DNA from: an uncultured Clostridia bacterium
Lineage (GTDB): Bacteria > Bacillota > Clostridia > Peptostreptococcales > Anaerovoracaceae
Length of the DNA: 27,023 nt
Direction: 5' to 3'
Assembly (NCBI GenBank): GCA_934247125.1
Contig: CAKQIZ010000018.1
Location: forward strand, 1-27,023
Shown here: positions 15,947 through 23,598 of the stretch, piece after piece
Position numbering within the stretch: position 1 is the stretch's first letter
Layout of the letters: the number at the start of each line of letters is the position of its first letter
The notes under the pieces: model-generated
Database searches by the model: none
Told to the model about the DNA's origin: nothing
The model's input: the letters and a program-made list of their open reading frames with translations, nothing else
Position numbers and translations under genes: made by a program

Positions 15947-16017
15947 TTTTTCACCTCTTAATTTCAACATATTCGTTATTACATTTTATATTGTGCCACA
16001 TATCTAAGAAATATTCA

Positions 16018-16048
16018 ATATTAAAAACATAAAATACGTTTTTAATAT
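16018..16048. repeat. AT-rich perfect inverted repeat upstream of the defence-like cassette
   Basis: Arms of 11 bases (ATATTAAAAAC, 16018-16028; its exact complement 16038-16048) flank a nine-base spacer. It is about 70 bases upstream of the ATPase start. It could be a repressor operator for the cassette or part of a terminator-like hairpin; no protein candidate for binding is visible nearby. Confidence 0.6.
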
Positions 16049-16186
16049 CCAGCACCGCATTTTTTACCCATTTACTTCTAGTTACGAATCTGACATCCGG
16101 CTCTTATTGCCTGCGCTCTGCGCTTTTGCATAAAACCTCGGAACGAAGATCACACAGAAGCCTTCAGAAAAATGACAAAGAAAAAG

Positions 16187-16215
16187 TTGCGCTCCGGCTC
16201 CCGCTCTCCTATAAT
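16187..16215 (+). promoter_or_regulatory. Sigma-A type promoter of ylmH
   Basis: TTGCGC (16187-16192), a 17-base spacer and a perfect TATAAT (16210-16215). Transcription would begin near 16222, giving a leader of roughly 70 bases before the ATG at 16291. Confidence 0.75.
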
Positions 16216-16290
16216 TAAAGTAAGTGAAATGCGTCCGGGTGCTGTACTGCTCCGGCGCGTCAGATAAAAAAGAAAGAGTGGCATCAAATT

Positions 16291-17055
16291 ATGGAAATGA
16301 CCAAAGAAGATAAGATAATGCTTGCAAATATAGAGGACAAATTCGACCAGTGCCTTTCGCAGTACCGGATGACATGCTCGAATTTCCTCGACCTGCGCCA
16401 GAGATCTCTTGCAGAAAAGCTCTGCAGGGATCTGACAGGCGGCGGTGACGTGCGATACGTCTTTTACGGAGGATACGATGATGCAGAACGCACGGTCGCA
16501 TGTTTTCTGCCTGATTATGCAGATGTGTCCGACTGTCCGGTATCGGTCATACGTATCACAGCACGCGAAGGCAGCCGCAGGCTAACTCACCGCGATTACC
16601 TGGGCTCACTGACAGGTCTCGGCATCAGACGTGAGATGACCGGCGACATCCTGGTGCATGAAAACGGCGCCGACATAATAATCATGGATGATATCAGCGA
16701 TTTCATACTCGCGAATTATGATAAAGCCGGCCGCACAGCTCTGACGACCGAAGCTCTGACGATCGATCAGCTCCACATACCCGAGGCACACACTGAAATG
16801 ATAAAAGATACGGTCGCTTCTCTGCGCCTCGACAACGTGATATCATCGGCGTTCCGTCTTTCACGTGCAAAAGCCGCCGAAGCCATCCGATCCGGTCTCG
16901 TATTCGTCAACAGCATGCAGACAGAAAAGCCCGATGCGAAAGTCGAGCAGGGTGACAAGCTCGTTCTTCGAGGAAAGGGTAAGGCCTATCTGCGTGAAAT
17001 AGGCGGACAGACCAGAAAAGACAGGACCTATATCCTGATCGAAAGGTATATATGA
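16291..17055 (+). CDS. ylmH: YlmH-family S4-domain RNA-binding protein
   Basis: A cytoplasmic RNA-binding protein of 254 residues, the only plus-strand gene here. The YlmH N-terminal and central domain shows RDYLGSLTGLGIRREMTGDI (101-120), a family hallmark, and the C-terminal S4 domain spans about 180-236 (LDNVISSAFRLSRAKAAEAI through GDKLVLRGKGKA). B. subtilis YlmH has been linked to rescue of stalled ribosome-nascent chain complexes alongside the RqcH pathway. In many Bacillota it sits in the dcw division cluster near sepF and divIVA, but here it stands alone with its own promoter. An AGAGTGG lies about nine bases before the ATG; a second ATG two codons on is possible. It ends nine bases from the convergent MFS gene. 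Confidence 0.9.
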   Translation: MEMTKEDKIMLANIEDKFDQCLSQYRMTCSNFLDLRQRSLAEKLCRDLTGGGDVRYVFYGGYDDAERTVACFLPDYADVSDCPVSVIRITAREGSRRLTHRDYLGSLTGLGIRREMTGDILVHENGADIIIMDDISDFILANYDKAGRTALTTEALTIDQLHIPEAHTEMIKDTVASLRLDNVISSAFRLSRAKAAEAIRSGLVFVNSMQTEKPDAKVEQGDKLVLRGKGKAYLREIGGQTRKDRTYILIERYI

Positions 17056-17064
17056 TTCTCTATA

Positions 17065-18369
17065 TCAGTTCCTGTGCTTTACATGATTTACAGCTGCACA
17101 GATCACGAGCGTACCTGAGACAGTGATGATCGAACTGATGAAAAGCAGCGTCCTTACCGAAGCGATATCGAGTATCCTGCCCCCGAACACGCAGCCGATC
17201 ACGTTACCGACAGTGATCGCAGTCGTGAACACGGCCTGCCCTCTGACTGCCTCGCCTTTTGACATGATATCATCGATGAATCCGACCATAGCAGGGAACA
17301 TCAGACCGTATCCCAGCACCTGGTTCACCTGTGCCAGATATATGAATGTCATCGAAGGCGCCAGCCATATCATTATTATCTTTATCGCAAAGAATACCGC
17401 AGATACTCTAAGAAGCAGTATGTATGAAAATCTTCTCCTGAGCCTGTCAAAAAACAGCATTGCAGGCATTTCCAGCATAGCCATCACGAACACGACCATA
17501 CCCATCTGCTCAGTATCCCCGCCGATGCTGTCGACGATCTGGATCGTGAAATTCTCGAGTATCACATTCCCGAAAAACAGAGCTACAACACCAGTACTCA
17601 GCAGCATGAACACCTTGTTCCCCGAAATGAACTCACCAAACCCGATCTGCAAGTCGTCCGTGCCGCTGTCAGCAGCACGAGCCGTGCTGCCAGCACCGTC
17701 CGTGACGCGATCAGTATCCACAACACCGGCACTGCCGCCTGCAGCCGCTACATCGCCTGCCCCGCCGGCATTTCCCGGTAAAGATCTCCCCTCAACGCAC
17801 ATCTTCCGATAATGCCTCCCGGTCATCAGCATCACCGCTTCCATAACTGCAAGCAGCACCAGTCCAGTTATCATGATCACATCAACGCCATGATCCGAAA
17901 CCATATATCCCATGACGAGCCCAAGCACTGCCGCAACCAGTGAACCCATGCTCCTGCCGATCCCGAAACTGACGTGATCTCCGCCTTCGCTGAGCGTGAA
18001 ACTCAGTGCGTTGACGAACGGATGCAGCGCGGTATGCACTACGATGAGTACTGTATATACCACAGTCATCAGCATCGATTTCGTTCCTGTCAACAGCACA
18101 CCGCCAGTCAGCACGAACAGCACCACCAGCAGTATCTTTATCACCGAAATATCATTTAGATTCTCCGCTCTGTCTGTTATATCGGCAAGGATCGTCTGCA
18201 CAAAAACAGACAGGATATTCCCCAGTGCGATCACTATACCGATGGAAGTATTGGAATATCCTTTCCCCAGCATATAGACCGACACAAAGATCCCTGTCAC
18301 TATGTAGAATCCCCAGTACGTACCCTGGATCAGGGCATAGTCGAGGTTTAGTATGAATTTTCTGCTCAT
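17065..18369 (-). CDS. MFS transporter (MFS_1-like, sugar/nucleoside permease type)
   Basis: An integral membrane permease of 434 residues with about twelve predicted TM helices in two halves. The opening YALIQGTYWGFYIVTGIFVSVYM and the DITDRAEN loop after the second helix fit the MFS_1-like group related to LacY and NupG; the substrate is not evident. The cytoplasmic loop between the halves (about 190-240) is expanded into a Gly/Ala/Asp-rich low-complexity linker. The ATG has GGAGG nine bases upstream. It is convergent with ylmH, with no terminator visible in the nine-base gap, and lies 120 bases downstream of the ClC gene. Confidence 0.88.
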   Translation of the reverse strand: MSRKFILNLDYALIQGTYWGFYIVTGIFVSVYMLGKGYSNTSIGIVIALGNILSVFVQTILADITDRAENLNDISVIKILLVVLFVLTGGVLLTGTKSMLMTVVYTVLIVVHTALHPFVNALSFTLSEGGDHVSFGIGRSMGSLVAAVLGLVMGYMVSDHGVDVIMITGLVLLAVMEAVMLMTGRHYRKMCVEGRSLPGNAGGAGDVAAAGGSAGVVDTDRVTDGAGSTARAADSGTDDLQIGFGEFISGNKVFMLLSTGVVALFFGNVILENFTIQIVDSIGGDTEQMGMVVFVMAMLEMPAMLFFDRLRRRFSYILLLRVSAVFFAIKIIMIWLAPSMTFIYLAQVNQVLGYGLMFPAMVGFIDDIMSKGEAVRGQAVFTTAITVGNVIGCVFGGRILDIASVRTLLFISSIITVSGTLVICAAVNHVKHRN

Positions 18370-18404
18370 CTGCGAATCGCCTCCGGTAACTTATTGATAT
18401 ACAT

Positions 18405-18433
18405 AATATACCATAAATCTGAAATTTTTTACA
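18405..18433 (-). promoter_or_regulatory. Putative promoter of the MFS transporter gene
   Basis: An extended -10 (TGG followed by TATATT, -10 at 18410-18405) with a weak TGTAAA 17 bases upstream (18433-18428). It would give a leader of about 30 bases ahead of the gene. Confidence 0.4.
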
Positions 18434-18489
18434 TATCATGAACAGAAATCATACATATTAATATATCTGTCAATTTAGTATATCGATGC

Positions 18490-19770
18490 CTACTCCGCCT
18501 TATCACTTCTCAGCAGCACTTTCGGTGCCGGTATGAACGATGCTGCAAAGGACGCTGCAGCTATCGGCAGTATGTACGTCACAGGGAAGCACATCAGCAG
18601 TATCATTATCACCGAAACAGGCTTCCTGTTCACGTACGAGTAGATCCCTGCGCAGAACACAGCCACGGCAAATGCCCCATCCATTCCTGCGAGCGACGCG
18701 AAAGCGTATCCTGCCGCCACTCCCGAAAAGATCAGCGGGAATATGCTGCCGCCTCTCCATCCGAGATCAATACACACATTTACCGTAAACAGCTTCAGCA
18801 CTGCAGCCGCAACGAGCACCGCCGGCGAGACTGTCTGCCAGTTCTCCATAAGCTGCGACATCCCTTCTTCTCCGGAAAAAGCAGTGAACGGGGCCAGCGA
18901 AGTCACGATCGCTGCCACGGTGCCTGCTATCACACAGCTTATCACTCTGTATTTTTCAAGCAGAGTTCCTATCGACCTCGTCATATATCTCATGAGCAGA
19001 TAATACAGCCCGAACAGCACGCTGAGCACGAGCATAGGCACGAACCATTTCCACTGATCCAGTCCCATCGCATGGCGTGCATCGAATCGCGGCAGACCAC
19101 TGCCGCCGCCAAAGACTTTGCTGAGCAGCATCATCACGCTCATCCCGCCTATGACTCCCATCACATATATGAACACTCGGGCCTTTTTGCTCACCAGTCT
19201 CTTTCTGTTCCTGCCCTTGCCTCTGACCGATTCGAGATTGTCCGCGATACCGAAAAGCGGCGCATTGAATATCGCACCGACAGCAGCCGCCATCCCGGCT
19301 TCGGCAAGTGCAGCCACCTCATCGCCTTTGTATTTCAGTATATCTCCGACCAGACAGCAAATCGCTGCTATCACTCCTATAAGCCCTGCTTCCGGTCCGA
19401 TCGTTCCTCCGAAGATTATAGGCAGCAGTGCAGAAATCACAAGAATATGGATCCTGTTATAAGGATATGAACCACTGCGCTTTATCCTGCCCATCACCTG
19501 CTCGGTCTCATCAGGAAGTATACCGTTTTTTCTCTGCCACAGGCCAATGATCACGCCGCCCGCAATGCATATGCACAGGCTGTAAATAACGAACCCGAGT
19601 CTCCCCGGCTCCGCAGTCACTCCGATCGCTTCCGGCAGCAGATCCCACAGCAGCACGATGCCAAGATTCGCAAGGCTCAATATTATCCATACCACAGCGC
19701 CTGCAGCTGCACCCAGCACGAGCGCAAAAACTCCGAACATCAATATTTTTCCTGTCTTGCTTTTACTCAT
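18490..19770 (-). CDS. ClC-family chloride channel/transporter with atypical selectivity motifs
   Basis: A polytopic membrane protein of 426 residues, the usual length for bacterial ClC proteins. It has GTIGP at 122-126 where classical ClC exchangers have GREGP, so the gating-glutamate position is Ile; the GSGIP filter loop appears replaced by NGILP (82-86). The third motif, GGSIFP, is retained. The changes suggest a channel-like or otherwise altered transport mode, as in other ClC proteins lacking the gating Glu. Its ATG lies 15 bases after the stop of the potassium-channel gene, with GAGGAG upstream, so the two form an ion-transport operon. Confidence 0.85.
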   Translation of the reverse strand: MSKSKTGKILMFGVFALVLGAAAGAVVWIILSLANLGIVLLWDLLPEAIGVTAEPGRLGFVIYSLCICIAGGVIIGLWQRKNGILPDETEQVMGRIKRSGSYPYNRIHILVISALLPIIFGGTIGPEAGLIGVIAAICCLVGDILKYKGDEVAALAEAGMAAAVGAIFNAPLFGIADNLESVRGKGRNRKRLVSKKARVFIYVMGVIGGMSVMMLLSKVFGGGSGLPRFDARHAMGLDQWKWFVPMLVLSVLFGLYYLLMRYMTRSIGTLLEKYRVISCVIAGTVAAIVTSLAPFTAFSGEEGMSQLMENWQTVSPAVLVAAAVLKLFTVNVCIDLGWRGGSIFPLIFSGVAAGYAFASLAGMDGAFAVAVFCAGIYSYVNRKPVSVIMILLMCFPVTYILPIAAASFAASFIPAPKVLLRSDKAE

Positions 19771-19785
19771 ATCCTACGCTTCTCC

Positions 19786-20199
19786 TCACCTGATCTTCCT
19801 GACCTTTTCGGCTATCTGCTCCAGCTCTTCCCTTGAAAGTTCGGGCAGCCTCTCCAGCTTGTCCATGAACATCGTCAGGGACTCCTTCTCACGCCTGTGT
19901 ATCACTTCCATGTAATACGTCACCATGATGCCCGGCAGTATCGCGACAAGCAGTATCTGGCACAGTGCTATGTACACCGTGACTATGCGCCCTATCAGCG
20001 TCACCGCCGCAAAATCGCCGAACCCTATCGTCGTGCACGCAACGAAGCAGTACCACAGTCCTTCCCCGTATCTGCTGATCCCCGGTTCGACGAGCGTCAC
20101 CACAAAAGCCGATACAAAGTAGCTTATCACGAACGCATACAGCACCTTGTCCGCATGACATCTTTTTATTATCATCCACAGCAGTCTGATCTGCTTCAT
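19786..20199 (-). CDS. Small two-TM potassium channel
   Basis: A 137-residue protein with one TM helix (about 19-37), a pore loop bearing the selectivity filter TTIGFGD (56-62) and a second TM helix (about 69-97), then a charged C-terminal tail (102-137) with LERLPELSREELEQI. It has no RCK/TrkA-N domain, so gating is not by the usual nucleotide-binding ring unless a partner is elsewhere. I chose the ATG at 20199, with AGGAGAG about six bases upstream, over an in-frame ATG at 20253. It is the first gene of a unit with the ClC gene, and its own promoter lies about 85 bases upstream. Confidence 0.88.
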   Translation of the reverse strand: MKQIRLLWMIIKRCHADKVLYAFVISYFVSAFVVTLVEPGISRYGEGLWYCFVACTTIGFGDFAAVTLIGRIVTVYIALCQILLVAILPGIMVTYYMEVIHRREKESLTMFMDKLERLPELSREELEQIAEKVRKIR

Positions 20200-20283
20200 T
20201 TTTTCTCTCCTGTATCTGTAGTCAATACCGCTGCCGCCTGTGCATGCTCTCATTCAGACATCACGGCAGACCCGGCTTTGTCT

Positions 20284-20312
20284 ATTATATACCAAAAAAG
20301 CATACATTGTAA
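20284..20312 (-). promoter_or_regulatory. Promoter of the potassium channel-ClC operon
   Basis: A perfect TATAAT (20289-20284) with TTACAA (20312-20307) 17 bases upstream; the -35 match is partial. It lies between the permease terminator and the channel gene. Confidence 0.6.
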
Positions 20313-20326
20313 CCCTGTGATGTATG

Positions 20327-20377
20327 AAAAAAGCATGCCGCCGGTCCATACTTTCCATGACACTGACTGCATGCTTT
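20327..20377 (-). terminator. Rho-independent terminator of the NCS2 permease gene
   Basis: A perfect nine-base stem (AAAGCATGC, 20377-20369, with GCATGCTTT, 20338-20330) runs into a six-base T tract (20332-20327). The 30-base loop can fold further with one bulge. It lies about 100 bases after the permease stop. Confidence 0.7.
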
Positions 20378-20480
20378 ACTGTCTTTTATTTACGCATTTT
20401 CATGCGGTATATGATTTTTATGCAAAGATCCCGCACACCTGCTTTTCATGGGTTTCACGGACAGGCACGCGTGTTATCTG

Positions 20481-21758
20481 TTATTCTGTATCGTTTGCCC
20501 ATCCGCATTTGTCTATGATGAACATAAGAAGTCCCATCACGATACCTACGATCGTAGCAAGGCACATACCTGTGAGCTGCACCTCACCTATCTGGATCGA
20601 TGCTCCCGAAAGCCCGACTACGAAGACTACCGCTGTCATCGCAAGATTTCTCGGCTTGGAGTAATCCACCTTCTTATCGACGAGAAGTCTGATACCTGAC
20701 GCAGCGATCATGCCATACAGCAGGAAGCTGATGCCTCCCATTACCGGTCCCGGGATAGTGCTGATAAGCGCACTTACCTGTCCGAAGAATGAAAGCAGGA
20801 TGGAAAATACAGCTGCTCCGCCTATTACCCATACACTGTAAACTTTTGTAACTGCCATAACGCCGATATTTTCACCGTATGTAGTAGTAGGGACCGAACC
20901 GCAGAGACCTGACAGCATCGTTGATAATCCGTCTGAAAACAGTGAACGGTGAAGACCCGGATCTCTGAGAAGATCTCTTCCTACGATCTCGCTCGTTACG
21001 ATCTGATGCGAGATGTGTTCCGAAATGACTGTAAGCGATGCCGGTATTATTATGATGATAGCTCCAAGATTGAACTTAGGCGCCATGAATGCCGGCATTG
21101 CGAACACACTCGCTTCTGTAACTGTGCTGAAATCCACAAGGCCCATTATCATAGCGAGCACATAGCCTGAAACTATCGCGATCAGGATAGCTATCGCTGC
21201 CGCAAAGCCTCTGAACACTACCTGTCCTATGACAGCCAGAGCCAGTGTGAACACGAACACGAATACGAATTTAGGATCTATCGACGCTCCTTCTGAGCTG
21301 ATGATGCCTCCTGTGCTTGCTGCCGAACCTGCCAGTTCAAGACCTATCAGTGCAACTATAGGACCCATTGCAGCAGGCGGAAGTACCGCATCGATCCAGT
21401 TTACACCTGCGAACTTTATGATTATCGCAACTATACAGAATATCGCACCCGCACAGATGAATCCGCCCAGACAATACTGATATCCCATGCTTCCGATAAC
21501 GATGAATCCCGGCGACAGGAATGCAAAACTCGAACCGAGGTATGCCGGCGATCTGCCCTTTGTGATAAGAATAAACAGCAGCGTGCCTATCCCGTTCATC
21601 AGCAGAACGATCGAAGCCGGTATCCCGAACAGCACCGGAACCAGCACGGATGCACTGAACATCGCAAATGTATGCTGGATACTCAGTGGGATCCATTTGC
21701 CGACAGGCGGCTTCTCATTGATCTCAATGATCTCTCTTTCCTTTTTTTCCTTAGACAT
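20481..21758 (-). CDS. NCS2-family nucleobase permease (uracil/xanthine type)
   Basis: An integral membrane proton symporter of 425 residues with about fourteen TM segments. PLSIQHTFAMFSASVLVPVLFG near the N-terminus and GRSPAYLGSSFAFLSPGF are UraA-like. The later sequence has SEHISHQIVTSEIVGRDL and GSVPTTTYGENIG, the family's substrate-binding helix region. Uracil is the most likely substrate from the UraA-like N-terminus, but xanthine cannot be excluded. I chose the ATG at 21758, with AGGAGAA seven bases upstream, over an ATG at 21806. It is monocistronic, between its own promoter and terminator. No PyrR-type leader was recognised. Confidence 0.9.
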   Translation of the reverse strand: MSKEKKEREIIEINEKPPVGKWIPLSIQHTFAMFSASVLVPVLFGIPASIVLLMNGIGTLLFILITKGRSPAYLGSSFAFLSPGFIVIGSMGYQYCLGGFICAGAIFCIVAIIIKFAGVNWIDAVLPPAAMGPIVALIGLELAGSAASTGGIISSEGASIDPKFVFVFVFTLALAVIGQVVFRGFAAAIAILIAIVSGYVLAMIMGLVDFSTVTEASVFAMPAFMAPKFNLGAIIIIIPASLTVISEHISHQIVTSEIVGRDLLRDPGLHRSLFSDGLSTMLSGLCGSVPTTTYGENIGVMAVTKVYSVWVIGGAAVFSILLSFFGQVSALISTIPGPVMGGISFLLYGMIAASGIRLLVDKKVDYSKPRNLAMTAVVFVVGLSGASIQIGEVQLTGMCLATIVGIVMGLLMFIIDKCGWANDTE

Positions 21759-21833
21759 TATTACTTCTCCTAAAATATTAAATAGTATGAAACTATAACT
21801 TGACATTTTTCTGCAAATTTACACACTTTTTCT

Positions 21834-21842
21834 ATTATAACA
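21834..21842 (-). promoter_or_regulatory. Extended -10 promoter of the NCS2 permease gene
   Basis: TGTTATAAT on the minus strand is a TG-N-TATAAT extended -10, which does not need a strong -35; none is seen. The expected leader is about 70 bases. A loose inverted repeat (CAAAGGG and CCCTTTTG) surrounds the upstream side and could be an operator. Confidence 0.6.
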
Positions 21843-21890
21843 CAAAAGGGCAAAGATTATACATGCAATTTTGCTGATTTGACCCTTTGC

Positions 21891-21959
21891 AAAAAACAAA
21901 AAACCACAGTGCTGACATCAGGCATATATCATAAGTATTGCCCGACATCAGCACTGCGG
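21891..21959 (-). terminator. Rho-independent terminator of the C69 peptidase gene
   Basis: A 12-bp stem (CCGCAGTGCTGA, 21959-21948, with TCAGCACTGTGG, 21915-21904; one G-U pair) is followed by T6-G-T6 (21903-21891). This is a strong terminator about 80 bases past the peptidase stop. Confidence 0.92.
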
Positions 21960-22040
21960 TATGCATAATATTCATTTGGGGTATCCGAATTCAGATCATT
22001 CAAATACATCTATTTATTTACCGGATCATGAGCGCGGCAG

Positions 22041-23435
22041 CTATTTGATGATGCTCTTGTCGTAGTCCATGCCGCATTCGTCAGATGCTTCAGTGAAGTA
22101 TTTCAGGAGCATCCTGTCTATATCCTTTGTCACCAGCCTGCTCTTGATCTCATTTGTGAGCTCGACAGCTTTGTCCGAACTTCTCTTCGTAGCTTCTGCG
22201 GAGAAATCTCTCAGCTTGCTGATGTCTCCGTTGTATGAGCTTTCTACATATTCTGCCTGCTGTATGAATTCCTCTTCCATCCTGTGGAATTCTTCTTTTA
22301 CTTTAGGCGCGAATTTCTCGTAGTTCAGTGCGATATATCTTTCGAGTTCGATGAACTGCCACCACTGATCCTGAGGTCTGTAAAGCGCATGCGCATGCTG
22401 CAGATCGTCAGGAAGGAATCCGATATTGTAGTAAGGTCTGAATATCGAGCAGCACGGTGGCGCCATGCTTCCCCAGTATGTGAATCTCAGTTCATCCGGA
22501 ACGTCTTTTCTCAGCACAGTTACAGTACTCGCTGCCGATGCACACCCATAGCCTACGCCGCCCGGATGTGTACAGATCGAACATGTCTTGTTTGCAGCTT
22601 TACTGAATATCGACTGGAGCTCAGGCACTCCGTCATAGTGATCTCTGAGGATGCTCATAGCATCTCTTATATCCATCTTGTGTCCTGAATTTACTTTATC
22701 CGAAATAAGTCTTCCCACTCTTGCCCATCTGACAAAGCCTTCTGATTCATCATACATGAGCTCGTCAACAGTCCATGCCTTTGCAGGATTGAACGGTACT
22801 TCCGGATGCCACCAGCCCTTTTCACAGGCCTCTTCTACAGCTTCGTCTGCGATCAGGTCATAGTCCTCCTGGATAGAATAACAGTTTCCTATGTATGCAT
22901 ATCGATCGACCTTCTTTGCTGCCCATTTTCTCTGATGCGATTCGAAAGTGAATGATTCGTTAGGGTCAGAAACGATGAAGTTGCTGTTGAACGGCGTGAT
23001 CCTGTGTCCCGGTGCTCCGCCTGTGCCTATAGTCGTGAGGAGCTCGTCAATGACTTCGATAGCTTCTCTTGCAGTCTTCGCTCTTTCCAGTGCGAGTCTG
23101 AGGATATCCATACCGATCAGTCCCCATCTTCTTTCCGGGATCTCGCGGCCTGATACCTGCTCGTTGCCTATCATAAGGCCGAACTCATTGATGCCGTGCT
23201 CGAATCCCCAGAAGAAATGAGGCTTTGAACCTATGCACGCATATGTATGCCTCACCTGCGGGATCTTTATAAAAGAGCATTCTGTAAATGTTCCTTCAGG
23301 ATGATCCTGTGCAGGATAATATATCAGTGGCTGTGATTCATTAAATGGTCTGTCGCTGTTCTTGGCAAATATTATGTCGCCCGTCTTTGTCTCTGAACCT
23401 GCTATGATAAAAGATGAGCATGATTTAGCGGCCAT
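22041..23435 (-). CDS. C69-family dipeptidase/secernin-like Ntn hydrolase
   Basis: A predicted cytoplasmic peptidase of 464 residues. The N-terminus MAAKSC places the likely Ntn nucleophile at C6 after a very short propeptide, as in secernins; there is no signal peptide. Family-like stretches are IIFAKNSDRP near 20, GFEHGINEFGLMIGNE, and WGLIGMDILRLALERAKTA. Members cleave dipeptides, or have unknown amidase activity. I chose the ATG at 23435 because of a near-perfect AAGGAGG seven bases upstream; an ATG at 23462 would add nine residues. It is monocistronic, with a strong terminator after it and a palindrome over its promoter, so it may be specifically regulated. Confidence 0.9.
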   Translation of the reverse strand: MAAKSCSSFIIAGSETKTGDIIFAKNSDRPFNESQPLIYYPAQDHPEGTFTECSFIKIPQVRHTYACIGSKPHFFWGFEHGINEFGLMIGNEQVSGREIPERRWGLIGMDILRLALERAKTAREAIEVIDELLTTIGTGGAPGHRITPFNSNFIVSDPNESFTFESHQRKWAAKKVDRYAYIGNCYSIQEDYDLIADEAVEEACEKGWWHPEVPFNPAKAWTVDELMYDESEGFVRWARVGRLISDKVNSGHKMDIRDAMSILRDHYDGVPELQSIFSKAANKTCSICTHPGGVGYGCASAASTVTVLRKDVPDELRFTYWGSMAPPCCSIFRPYYNIGFLPDDLQHAHALYRPQDQWWQFIELERYIALNYEKFAPKVKEEFHRMEEEFIQQAEYVESSYNGDISKLRDFSAEATKRSSDKAVELTNEIKSRLVTKDIDRMLLKYFTEASDECGMDYDKSIIK

Positions 23436-23481
23436 AAATACGCCTCCTTCCAAAATTATCATTCATGTTAACCGTATGTTA

Positions 23482-23518
23482 AATATACCATACACCTCGT
23501 GAGAAGTATATGGTATAT
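23482..23518 (-). promoter_or_regulatory. Extended -10 overlapped by an inverted repeat upstream of the C69 peptidase
   Basis: Arms of 13 bases (23483-23495 and 23506-23518) match at 12 positions around a ten-base spacer. The left arm covers a TGG-TATATT extended -10 (about 23491-23482), roughly 45 bases before the start codon. The geometry is that of a dimeric repressor operator. A weak terminator for the metallophosphoesterase gene is an alternative, but no T run follows. Confidence 0.5.
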
Positions 23519-23598
23519 GTACTAATTAACGTGCAATGTTTTTGTGTTTCGACCTTCTTATTGTGCAGAAATACGAATTCTGTAACAAAATTCGGATA

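Larger units (their letters stand above)
15947..16290. other. Divergent intergenic region between the defence-like cassette and ylmH
   Basis: This 344-base stretch has no coding potential I can support. Its left part (to about 16060) is AT-rich like the cassette and holds a perfect palindrome; the right part returns to host composition and carries the ylmH promoter. The composition change near 16050-16090 may mark the edge of the acquired segment. The minus-strand promoter of the cassette should lie around 15980-16020, but no good -35/-10 pair stands out. Confidence 0.6.

Noticed and set aside
15947..16290. Attachment-site repeats flanking the AT-rich cassette
   Set aside because: I looked for matching direct repeats near 14200 and 16050-16090 and found none convincing; no integrase or transposase is present.
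18448..18473. TTGACA on the minus strand upstream of the MFS gene as a promoter -35
   Set aside because: The nearest -10-like hexamer (TATGAT) is only 14 bases away, too short; the extended -10 at 18405-18410 is better.
19897..20664. A 255-residue plus-strand open frame spanning the potassium channel and the end of the permease
   Set aside because: It runs antisense across two well-supported genes plus a terminator and promoter, and its His/Cys/Arg-rich translation is typical of antisense reading.
23572..23593. Short inverted repeat (CGAATT arms) after the metallophosphoesterase stop as a terminator
   Set aside because: The stem is only six bases and AT-rich, with no real T run after it.
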